64,000 nucleotides of DNA from Xiphophorus maculatus (taxonomy: Eukaryota; Chordata; Actinopteri; Cyprinodontiformes; Poeciliidae). Made by a program: the position numbers and the translations under genes. The stretch is from positions 31,287,213 to 31,351,212 of the forward strand of contig NC_036453.1 of assembly GCF_002775205.1 (NCBI RefSeq), written 5' to 3'. Shown here one piece after another: positions 1-11,300 of this stretch. The stretch's first letter is position 1. Each line of letters begins with the position of its first letter. Under the pieces are notes generated by a model. The model saw only the letters and a list, made by a program, of their open reading frames with translations. It did not search any database and had not been told where the DNA came from.

Positions 1-2392
1 AGACCTGGGGGTGCAGGATTTGGACCTGGGGGTGCAGGATTTGGGCCTAGTGGTGGAGGAGTTGGACCAGGGGGTGCAGGATTTGGGCCTGGGGGTGCAG
101 GATTTGGACCTAGTGGTGCAGGAGTTGGACCTGGGGGTGCAGGATTTGGGCCTAGTGGTGGAGGAGTTGGACCTGGGGGTGCAGGATTTGGGCCTGGGGG
201 TGCAGGATTTGGACCTAGTGGTGCAGGAGTTGGACCTGGGGGTGCAGGATTTGGGCCTAGTGGTACAGGAGTTGGACCAGGGGGTGCAGGATTTGGGCCT
301 AGTGGTGGAGGAGTTGGACCTGGGGGTGCAGGATTTGGGCCTAGTGGTGGAGGAGTTGGACCTGGGGGTGCAGGAGTTGGACCTGGTGGGACAGGAGTTG
401 GACCTGGGGGTGCAGGATTTGGGCCTAGTGGTACAGGAGTTGGACCAGGGGGTGCAGGATTTGGGCCTAGTGGTGGAGGAGTTGGACCTGGGGGTGCAGG
501 ATTTGGGCCTAGTGGTGGAGGAGTTGGACCTGGGGGTGCAGGAGTTGGACCTGGTGGGACAGGAGTTGGACCTGGTGGTGCAGGAGTTAGACCTGGTGGG
601 ACAGGGGTTGGACCTGGTGGTGCAGGAGTTAGACCTGGTGGAACTCTTCCAGGCGGAGGTGATGAATAAATTATAATATATCCAACAATTTTCAAATGTT
701 TGTCTATTGTGCCTTGCTAAAACGTTCATTATCCTTCTACTTGCACAGATTTTGTCATGTTACAACCACAAATCTTTATGTTTTTTATTGGAATTTTATT
801 TATTAGTCAAACTAAGATTGGCACATATTTGTAAAGTGGAAGGAGCACACCATTTTAAAATTTGTTTTGAAACACAAACTTGAAAACTGATGTGCATGTG
901 TATTCAGCCCCATTTGCTCTTCTTCCTTCACGTGTGACAAATTAATATTCTTTTAAATGACTTTTTTTTGGCTTTTTGAAAGTAGCTGGACAGGAAAATG
1001 GGTTATGAGAGGTGGGAAAACATGCAGCAAAGGTCAACAGGCCTTAAAAAACAGTATTTTAATTTTACTAAAATTCAGTAAACCTTTAAGGTTTAAAAAC
1101 AAAATGTCTGTTATTTGTCATATCGTGGCATTTTTTAATTCTAAATGCATAATGTGTTTTTCTATTAACTGCAAATTTTCTCTGCAGGTCCGATATTACC
1201 TCAGACTGGTGCAGGAGCTGGGGGAAAAAGTGGTGGTAAAGCATCGAAACAAGTTCCAGGTACATGCCGTATGAGCTCAATCAATCTGTTACAAAACCGT
1301 TACACAAAACCACCTCAAATTTATCACTATTTAATTTATTATTATTGACAATAATTTTTCCTTCAGATATTCTTAATGTAATTATGAATTACACAGGCAT
1401 TGGCGTACCGGGACTTTATCAGGGTGGATTTGTTCCAGGTCAAGGTGTGTTGTAGAGCTATATGTAACATAGAGTATCGTGTACTGCAGAGAAAAAAATA
1501 AATATTGGTCTTTCAATGTCCTCTGATAAGGTTTTGGAGGCCGAGGGGTTCTCCCTGGAGTAGTCACTGGATCTGGAGTTGGGCCTCAAACTGGTACGTA
1601 AATGTACTTTGGTTATAAACGATGTGAGAATTTGTTTTGGCACAACATACAAGTCCAACAATAAAACTTATCTTTTTGCAGGGACTGGAGTACTTGGTCA
1701 AGGCGGGGTAGGACAAGGAAGCAGTAAGTGTCTCAAGGTCTTAAAACTACAAGTTAATAAGTACAAATGTTACTAATTTGATTTCAAAATATAAATACTA
1801 GGTTCCCATTTATGTAATTCTGTATTTTGTCTTTCTCGTCATAGATGGTCGAGGACAAACATTATCTGGAGTTTTTCATGGTTACCCTCTAATATCACCA
1901 AAATCAGGTACATCAGGACCTCTAAATGCAGAAAAACATTTCTATGAAAACAATAATACATGCAAAGGACATACTGAATAAACTAAATCTTTATTCAAAC
2001 ATTTCTGTTTTGATTTAGGGACAGGAAAATCAAAGAAACCAGGCAAAGCTGCAGCCAAATATGGTAACTCAAATCTGTAATCTGTAACTTACTGTGGAAA
2101 GCTGACTGGCTGCATTGTTTTGGTAAACGTTATTTTTCTTGAGGTGGTGCTGGAGCTGGAGGAAGCCATCTTGGTCAGGCAGGTGCCTTAGGCACTGGAG
2201 GACTTCCTGGAGGTGGCATAGGTGTCGTCCCTGGAGCAGGAAGTGGAGTCAGACCAGGCGGAGTCGGACCAGGCGGAGTTGGACCGGGCGGAGTCGGACC
2301 AGGAGGAGTCGGACCAGGCGGAGTCGGACCAGGAGGAGTCGGACCAGGCGGAGTCGGACCAGGAGGAGTCGTTCCAGGTGGAGTTGGACCAG
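1..2392 (+). other. eln: Elastin exon block 1: long hydrophobic repeat exon plus short exons
   Basis: Exon 1-658 runs in frame 1 and encodes repeats of about 14 residues such as [14 protein letters not shown]; it is cut by the window start and ends at donor 659. Seven exons of 42-72 nt and one of 249 nt follow. Exon 1188-1259 ([18 protein letters not shown]) and exon 2019-2063 ([16 protein letters not shown]) supply paired lysines and are the likely cross-link exons here. Exon 2144-2392 ends in a run of GGVGP pentapeptides with a 15-nt period. Exon 1845-1907 is atypical for elastin ([20 protein letters not shown]). Introns 659-1187 and 2393-2580 hold nothing I recognise. Confidence 0.9.
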
Positions 2393-5300
2393 GTATGGGC
2401 AGCAGCATACATGATTTCTTTCCTGCTCTTTGAGGGAAACAAATTGCAAAACACAACTAACAAAGATATTTTTCTTCTGTTAATGATCTTATCAATAATT
2501 CCTTTAATATTTTATTTAATAGCACACTTCAATTTCAAGTACACGATTCAGTAAATAAATTGATATTACATTTTACACAGGTTATGGTCCCGGCTCAGCA
2601 AAAGCACGCAAATATGGTGAGACATGCCTTCATGCAACTAACATCTAAGGTATGTGGATTTTATCATTTTAAAGCAATAAACTGTCTTAATCTTTGATGG
2701 TGGTGTAGGTCCTGGAACTGGAGTTGGTCCCAGCACAGCAGGGGGCGGTCTAGGAGGACAACTAGGAGGCGGACTTGGCCAGGGTACAGGGTTGGGGCCT
2801 GGATCAGGGCTTGGTATTGGCACAGGAGGTGCTGGGACTGGATATGTCCCTGGGGGAATTGGACCAGGTGGAGTCAGACCAGGTGGTGCTGGGACTGGTT
2901 ATGGACCAGGAGGAGTTGGACCTGGTGGTGCTGGGACTGGATATGGACCTGGGGGTAAGTCAGCAGATATGGTATAATTTCCCTACCCATTAACAGAACA
3001 TGATCACTTTAATTCCCATTCACTGAAAACCCGTCTGATTCTATATGTTTATTTCAGGATATGATGCCAGTGCCAAAGCTCGTAAATATGGTAAGAATTC
3101 TCCAAAACTGTAAGATATGGATGAATAAAATATTTCTGCAACTGTTTCCTAAAATTAATAAAACATTATGATTCTGCACATTGTAGGCATGCTAAGTGGA
3201 GCACTTGGAGGGCCAGGATTAGGACCAACTGGAGTTGGGCCGGGTGGAGTTGGTCCAGGTGGCGCTGGTACAGGATACGGACCAGGAGGAGTTGGGACTG
3301 GTGGAATTAGACCTGGTGGAGTTGGGCCGGGTGGAGTTGGACCTGGAGGAGTTGGACCTGGTGGTGTTGGTACAGGATATGGGCCAGGAGGAGTTGGGGC
3401 TGGTGGAATTGTACCTGGTGGTGCTGGGACTGGATATGGACCTGGTGGAGTTGGACCTGGTGGTGCTGGGACTGGATATGGACCTGGTGGAGTTGGACCT
3501 GGTGGTGCTGGGACTGGATATGGACCTGGTGGAGTTGGACCTGGTGGTGCTGGGACTGGATATGGACCTGGGGGAGTTGTACCTAGTGGTGCTGGGACTG
3601 GATATGGACCTGGTGGTGTTGGGACTGGATATGGACCTGGGGGAGTGGGACCTGGTGGAGTTGGACCTGGTGGTGCTGGGACTGGATATGGACCTGGGGG
3701 AGTTGTACCTAGTGGTGCTGGGACTGGATATGGACCTGGTGGTGTTGGGACTGGATATGGACCTGGGGGAGTGGGACCTGGTGGTGTTGGACCAGGTGGC
3801 GCTGGTACAGGATACGGGCCAGGAGGAGTTGGACCTGGTGGTGCTGGTACTGGATATGGACCTGGCAGAATTGGCACTGGAACAGGATCTGGGGGTAAAT
3901 CAGCAGATATGGTTATAGAGTGAAATTGTAAACATAATTTCCCTTTATAACTATCACTTAACAGAACATGATCACTTTAATTCCCATTCATTGAAAACCC
4001 GTCTGATTCTATATGTTTATTTCAGGATATGATGCCAGTGCCAAAGCTCGTAAATATGGTAAGAATTCTCCAAAACTGTAAGATATGGATGTATAAAATA
4101 TTTCTGCAACTGTTTCCTAAAATTAATAAAACATTATGATTCTGCACATTGTAGGCATGCTAAGTGGAGCACTTGGAGGGCCAGGATTAGGACCAGCTGG
4201 AGTTGGGCCGGGTGGAGTTGGTCCAGGTGGCGCTGGTACAGGATACGGACCAGGAGGAGTTGGGACTGGTGGAATTAGACCTGGTGGAGTTGGGCCGGGT
4301 GGAGTTGGACCTGGAGGAGTTGGACCTGGTGGTGTTGGTGCAGGTGGTGCTGGTACAGGATACGGGCCAGGAGGAGTTGGGGCTGGTGGAATTAGACCTG
4401 GTGGAGTTGGGCCGGGTGGAGTTGGACCTGGAGGAGTTGGACCTGGTGGTGTTGGTGCAGGTGGTGCTGGTACAGGATACGGGCCAGGAGGAGTTGTACC
4501 TGGTGGTGCTGGGACTGGATATGGACCCGGAGGAGTGGGACCAGGTGGTGTTGGACCAGGTGGTGCTGGGACTGGATATGGGCCCGGAGGAGTGGGACCA
4601 GATGGTGTTGGACCAGGTGGTGCTGGGACTGGATATGGACCTGGCAGAATTGGCACTGGAACAGGATCTGGGGGTAAATCAGCAGATACGGTTATAAAGT
4701 GAAATTGTAAACATAATTTCCCTTTATAACTATCACTTAACAGAACATGATCACTTTAATTCCCATTCATTGAAAACCCGTCTGATTCTATATGTTTATT
4801 TCAGGATATGATGCCAGTGCCAAAGCTCGTAAATATGGTAAGAATTCTCCAAAACTGTAAGATATGGATGTATAAAATATTTCTGCAACTGTTTCCTAAA
4901 ATTAATAAAACATTATGATTCTGCACATTGTAGGCATGCTAAGTGGAGCACTTGGAGGGCCAGGATTAGGACCAGCTGGAGTTGTACCTGGTGGTGCCGG
5001 TACAGGCTATGGACCCGGTGGCGTTGTCCCTGGTGGAGCTGGTACAGGCTATGGACCCGGTGGCGTTGTCCCTGGTGGAGCTGGTACAGGCTATGGACCC
5101 GGTGGCGTTGTCCCTGGTGGAGCTGGTACAGGCTATGGACCTGGTGGCGTTGTCCCTGGTGGAGCTGGTACAGGCTATGGACCTGGTGGCGTTGTCCCTG
5201 GTGGAGCTGGTACAGGCTATGGACCCAGTGGCGTTGTCCCTGGTGGAGCTGGTACAGGCTATGGACCTGGTGGCGTTGTCCCTGGTGGAGCTGGTACAGG

Positions 5301-8300
5301 CTATGGACCCAGTGGCGTTGTCCCTGGTGGAGCTGGTACAGGCTATGGACCCGGAGGTAAAATAAAAAACACAAACATATACTCTAATACATTTAACTTG
5401 GTTATTATAGTTCGTAAAGTACTTATGATTTATTTGCAGGATATGCAGGAGCAAAAGCAAATAAATATGGTGAGGCAACCTTCTAAATATCCAATATCTG
5501 ATTAACCTTGTAGTAAACTTGTGATTTCATTGTTTCTACCAACAGATAAAGTCTGATCAATTAATCCTGCAGGCAGTAATTGATTGGACATTACTTCATG
5601 TTATCAAATTGTTGTTCAGTAATATCTATCTTCAATTACATCAGTTTTTTGATCAATGAATTCTCTTTACAGGACTCCCTAGAGGTGTGGGAGGTGCCCT
5701 GGGAGCAGGAGGACTTGGGGTTGGAACTGGGCCAGGGTCTGGACTTGGAGTTGGTGGAGGGCTTCCTGGAGGAGGTGGGGTGGCAACTGGTGGTGGGCCT
5801 GGATCAGGACTCGGGACAGGAGGGACACCTGGTTCTGGCATTGGAACAGGAGGTTTAGCAGGAGGCTTTGGACCAGGCAGTGCCGGAGGTAAAAATAGAA
5901 AAAGAAAATTGTCCAAATGTCTGAAACAACTTTGGAATTAGCCTTCTTTTTTTTTTTTTTTTTACCAGTTTTGTGTCATCATTTTGTACTCGTGTCAAAT
6001 TCTTCCTTATTAGGCTTGAGCAGTGAAAGCGCTGTGAAGGCCTATTGTATTTCAAATAAATTAACTTGGAGGCCTAAACATATACAAAACTAACCAAACT
6101 TGACCCAAAACTGTCCCCCAACTGAAATTTTTATATTTTGATGTGAGACAGGTCAACTGGTAAATCATACAGAGCTGAAATTTGGTTTGTAGGTAGAACC
6201 CACTGAAACAAGAAAAAAAGGTTGTATGCCCTAAACCCAACAGGAAGCATTAAAGAGTCATTTTTGAGTTTTTATACATGTTGAACTTTAACAAACTGAT
6301 TTTCAGCAATCAGCTTCAAATTTGGTCAATATGGCCTTACGGCATTAGGGATTAAAGTTATCAAAAGCTTGAGTTTTCATGCTTAGGTCTTCACAAATGG
6401 CCTAATTTCAAAACGCTGTAACTTTCACATTGAAAGCCCTAATTGCACCAAACTTGGTATTAGTCATCCATGTTGGATGCCCGATGATACTATGTAGTCA
6501 TATGCTGAGGTCATCTAAACCCCACCCCTTCAGAACAGGAAGTGACATTTTTTCCATCTCCGACCCCATTCACCTAATCACGATAATCTTGTGTCAGAAG
6601 ACAGCTAACACATTGGTCTAACTTGTTGTAAAGTGCAAAGAGTTTTCAGTGGGTGGTGTGGCAAAGACAGCTGTTAAGCTTTTGCCATACATTTGGCTCT
6701 AAATTCCACATATTTCAACCGAGCTGCACCAAACTGACGATGATTGGTCCTAATCTACCCTCCAAAAAGAAGGCAGTACAAAATTTCATGGGCGTAGCCT
6801 AATTCCTCCACAGTGGCGTTAGAAATCTTTTTAAAAAATTAGCCCCCAAATTAGCCCAAGGTATTAGCCCTTTGACAGACAATCACAATATTACGGTACA
6901 CATGTGCAACTTATCACGACCAACAAAAAAACTCTCTGGTAGTCATGGTTCAATTCAAATCCCACAAAAAGTCATTCATTTTGAATCAAAGACACCATTT
7001 TGTCCGTTTTAAGCACATTGTATATAACCAAACTCCTCCTACAACTTTTCACATACAAACTTCAGAATCACTCAATAGTCTTTAGGCATTGACGATCAAA
7101 AGTTATCAAAAGCTTTGTGCTACATCAAAGCCAAGCCAAAATCTGACCATTCACCATAACATATCAGGATGTAATACCTTCCACTTACAAGAATACAATT
7201 ATATGAAACCATATGTGTCAAAACAGACCAATACTGATCACACTCACCACCACAAAGCCACATTAGTCCCTCCCCTTTTGAACAGGAAGTCACCTTAAAT
7301 AAACTGATAATGCTGATGTGTAAATGTTTTAATTCTCTGCTTTATTTCTTAGGATATCCTGGTGGTGCAAAGTCTCTCAAATATGGTGGGATTTAAGTTA
7401 TTTGACTCATTTAAAAAGTGAAAACAATTGTATGTTAGATTAGCTTTTGACTTTAACTGTAACTATGATGTTATGTTTAATTGTTTATATGACAAATATG
7501 AATATGTTGACTAGTTATAAGTTAGCTGTAAACTCTCTTCTCCACAGGACTTCCTGGGGGAGGAGGATATCCTGGATCTGGATTTGGGGGTCCAGGAACT
7601 GGAGCAACTCTTGATGTTGGCAGAGGATATGGACCTGGAAGTGGCTCGGTAGCTGGAACTGGTTATGTGCCAGGAGGAGGTTATGGTGTAGGCCCAGGAT
7701 CTGGATATGGGACAGGTGAAGATGGCATTTTAATCTCTTGAATACATTCAGATTAGTTACAACTTGAAACCTGTTGAGGTAAAGTTTCTCTCTTATGCAC
7801 AGGTCATGGGCCAGGATCTAAACCCTCTAAATACGGTATTTATTTTCAATAAATTAATTTTTTGGGAATGTTTGAAATTGCAGGAAATGCTGACTTTTTT
7901 TTCTGATACATTTTTTGCCAAAGGTCAAGTTGGAACAGGTGGTGGCGGAGTGCTTGGAGGGGGAGCCGGAAGAGGTAATGAGTTCTTTCTTTTGGTGTTT
8001 GTGTGCTGGTGAATTTTTTTTGTTCTCTTAAGTTAATTAAAAACACTTTTTGGGGTAATCTGAATTTTTTTTCCCTTATTCTTTGGTTTGATGTTCTTAT
8101 AGGTGGCTATGGACCTGGATCTGGAGGTCAAGGTTAGTTTGGTCTGTTTTATATCGAAAAGATAAACTTTAAACACTAAAACTCATTTAAACAATTAATT
8201 CTCTTTTATGGAGCTAAGAGATTATGGGTTGAAATTATTTTACAAATATGCTGCCATAGGACGACTGAAAAGAATAGGCGTATTTTATGCAGCTTTTCTC

Positions 8301-11300
8301 AGACATTATCAGACGGCAGACAGTCAAATATAAAAACTTTGGACATTTTCATTTTGGCAACTGTTTTCTGCCATAGCAAAGTGGTAAAAGTGTTTTTGAC
8401 AACTCTCATAAGCAGTCAATAAAATCATATCAGCTACTTTGAACTTACTGAATTCAGTCAACAATAATCACAGTTACTTCTTTTGTCCATTCCAGACTTG
8501 AATGACAGTTTAGGAATGAAACAAAACATCAAAACAAACCAAAAAAATTATAATGTGCAACAAAAAAAAAGTTTTCAAATTCAGATTAAAATGTTATCCT
8601 GTTTTGTGGTCAGAAAAAATACCTTGGTCATCTGTTCATGTTTTCTTACAATTTCCTTGTGAAATCAAGTTAAGTTTTTCTCTGTCTACAAGCATTGGAA
8701 CAGGGAGTAAAGCAGCTAAGTTTGGTAAACAGACAGAGGAAAATCAATCAATTAAATAGGATTTAAAAGGAATTTGTTAATGACTATCTCTTCTTTTCAA
8801 CATTTAAGGCCAGACAGGCGTTGTTGTACCTGGGGCAGGAGCAGGAACCGGTGTTGATGTAAATGGAACCGTCAGTGGTGCAAGACCAACACCTCAACCT
8901 GGTGGTGAGCTTATTCTTAATGTTTATAAGTTTAAAAACATTATTGTGGCCACTTTAGATCAATAATTGGATTATCTATATCTGATAAATCACATAAATT
9001 GGATCAGAAGGACGACCTGGATCTCCAGATGGCACATCAACACCAGCAGGAGAAGGTATCTGTAATATTTTTGTTTCTACTTTAATTCCTCAGATTAAGT
9101 TTCTCTTATTCATAATTAAGAAGTTTTAAATTATTTTTTAACTAATTGTCCAGGTGATGGTGGTGCAAGCACTACATTAGAGGGCTCTGGGATTCCTGGA
9201 GGAGATGGTGTGTGAAACTTGAAATAATTTATATTAAATGAGATCAATCTGTCTAGATTAAAAGGTTGATTTCATATAAATTAATATTAAAGCAGGACAG
9301 ACTGGTGTAGGTGGAAAACCACTGGGAGGCGAGGGAGATAGTGCAAATGGAACCAGTATCCCCATCATTGGAGCAGCACCAGGTAATTCCAACCAAAATA
9401 CTCATCAAATATGCTAAAGTGTTAAAAATATTATTGTGCAAATGCTAGACATTATCTTAAAGCTACGTTTCATTTACAGTGAACCCTCGCCATATCGCGG
9501 TTCACCTTTCACGGCCTCGCTGCTTCATGGATTTGTTTGTGCAGTTTTTTTTCACACTGCATTGTATTCTGCGTCCTGATTGGCTAAACAGTCTCCACGC
9601 TTCTTCTCTACCCGTGTGCCAATAACGTTACAGTACTTAAATACACTGCCTGGCCAAAAAAAAAGTCGCCACCAAAAAATGGTCACACTCTCTAATATTT
9701 TGTTGGACCGCCTTTAGCTTTGATTACAGCCTGCATTCGCTGTGGCATTGTTTCAATAAGCTTCTGCAGTGTCACAAGATTTATTTCCATCCAGTGTTGC
9801 ATTAATCTTTCACCAAGATCTTGTATTGATGATGGGAGAGTCTGACCACTGCGCAAAGCCTTCTCCAGCACATCCCAAAGATTCTCAACCTGCCTCTCTT
9901 CTTACCCTGATGCGCCCATCACTCTGGAACAGGGTAAATCTGGACACATCAGACCACATGACCCTCTTCCATTCCTCCAGAGTCCAATCTCTATGCTCCC
10001 TAGCAAACTGAAGCCTTTTTTTCTGGTTAGCCTTACTGATTAGAGGTTTTCTTACGGCTACACAGCTGTTCAATCCCAACCCCTTGAGTTCCCTTCGCAT
10101 TGTGCGTGTGGAAATGCTTTTGCGTTCACAATTAAACATACTCCTGAGTTCTGATATGTTTTTCTTCGATTTGATTTGACCAAACGTTTAAGTAATCGCC
10201 GATCACAATCATTCAGGATTTTTTTCTGACCACATTTCTTCCTGGAAGACGATGGTTCCCCACCATCCTTCCAGTTTTTAATGATGCGTTGGACAGTTCT
10301 TAACCCAATTCTAGTAGTTTCTGCAATCTCCTTAGATGTTTTCTCTGCTTGATGCATGCCAATGATTTGACCCTTCTTAAACTGCTGTATAATAATTGTA
10401 AAAAATAAAGGTAAATACTTTACGGATTTCGTCTATCACGGGTTCTTTTCGGAAACCAACCCCCGCACAAAACGAGGGTTTACTGTATACCCATTTAATC
10501 ATCATTCTAAAATAGGACTTAATGGGACCACAGTTCCAGGTGAGATTCTTTTACAATTTGTAAAAGTGACGTCAGGTTATATTGTAATCAGTCTTTGTGG
10601 GCGTCTATAATTTCACTTTAAATAAGCAAGGTTTTCATAAACTTCTCAAACAGCATCCCCATGTGACAATAAAAGGACACTTTAATTTCATTACTCATTC
10701 AATCTGAGTAAAATAAGATTTACATTTTATGTGTAAAATTGGTAAATAAGATAAAGTAACGTTTAGTTTGTGTTGGTTTAATGTTTGGCTATAAAGTTGT
10801 TCCAGGAACATTTACATAAAAGAGCAAGAATCAGAAAAACTTTGGATTAATATATTAAGCTGTTTATCTTTTTGACTCTCATATCATCATAGGTTTGATA
10901 AGTTTACCTCATGCACTAATGACTCAATTTAGAAATGTTATGTTTTAACAAAAGATAATTAAAACATATTAGTTGTCTTAAGATTATATGTTTCCTGGCC
11001 GTTACTGATTTCCAATTTTCTTTGAGGTCTGATCTGCTACTTCCAACTTCAACTAACTTATATTTTTTATTTCTAAAATCTTTAACAAATAAAAGAGAAA
11101 AATGTTATGTGAGGGTCCTTTTATAAATGTAATAATTTTGAATCCAAAGAAAATGAAGGAATCACTGGATCACGTTAAAAACTTTATCTGATTGGTTTTT
11201 AAAATGTTCATTGTTCATGGTTCATTGATGCATTTATACAACAAAAATATTGGGATTTCTAAATTAAGATGCACTTAATGAATAGTAGGGAAACATTATT

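Noticed and set aside
1..658. Non-coding minisatellite or CRISPR-like array
   Set aside because: Repeats are coding, in frame with downstream elastin exons, and lack unique spacers.
2222..2554. Out-of-frame repeat proteins on + (e.g. [21 protein letters not shown] types)
   Set aside because: Shadow frames of in-phase repeat exons; they run through donors into introns and do not fit the phase-1 structure.
3155..3877. Long antisense frames rich in Pro-Gly-Pro (also 4123-4656, 2175-2456, 5653-5916)
   Set aside because: They are the reverse complement of Gly/Pro-coding elastin exons; GGN repeats read as NCC on the other strand, so stops are absent by composition. The + frame has splice sites and elastin sequence.
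9885..10357. Host gene for a helix-turn-helix protein
   Set aside because: It is a broken Tc1 transposase lying in an elastin intron with a TA-flanked terminus and a deleted catalytic region.
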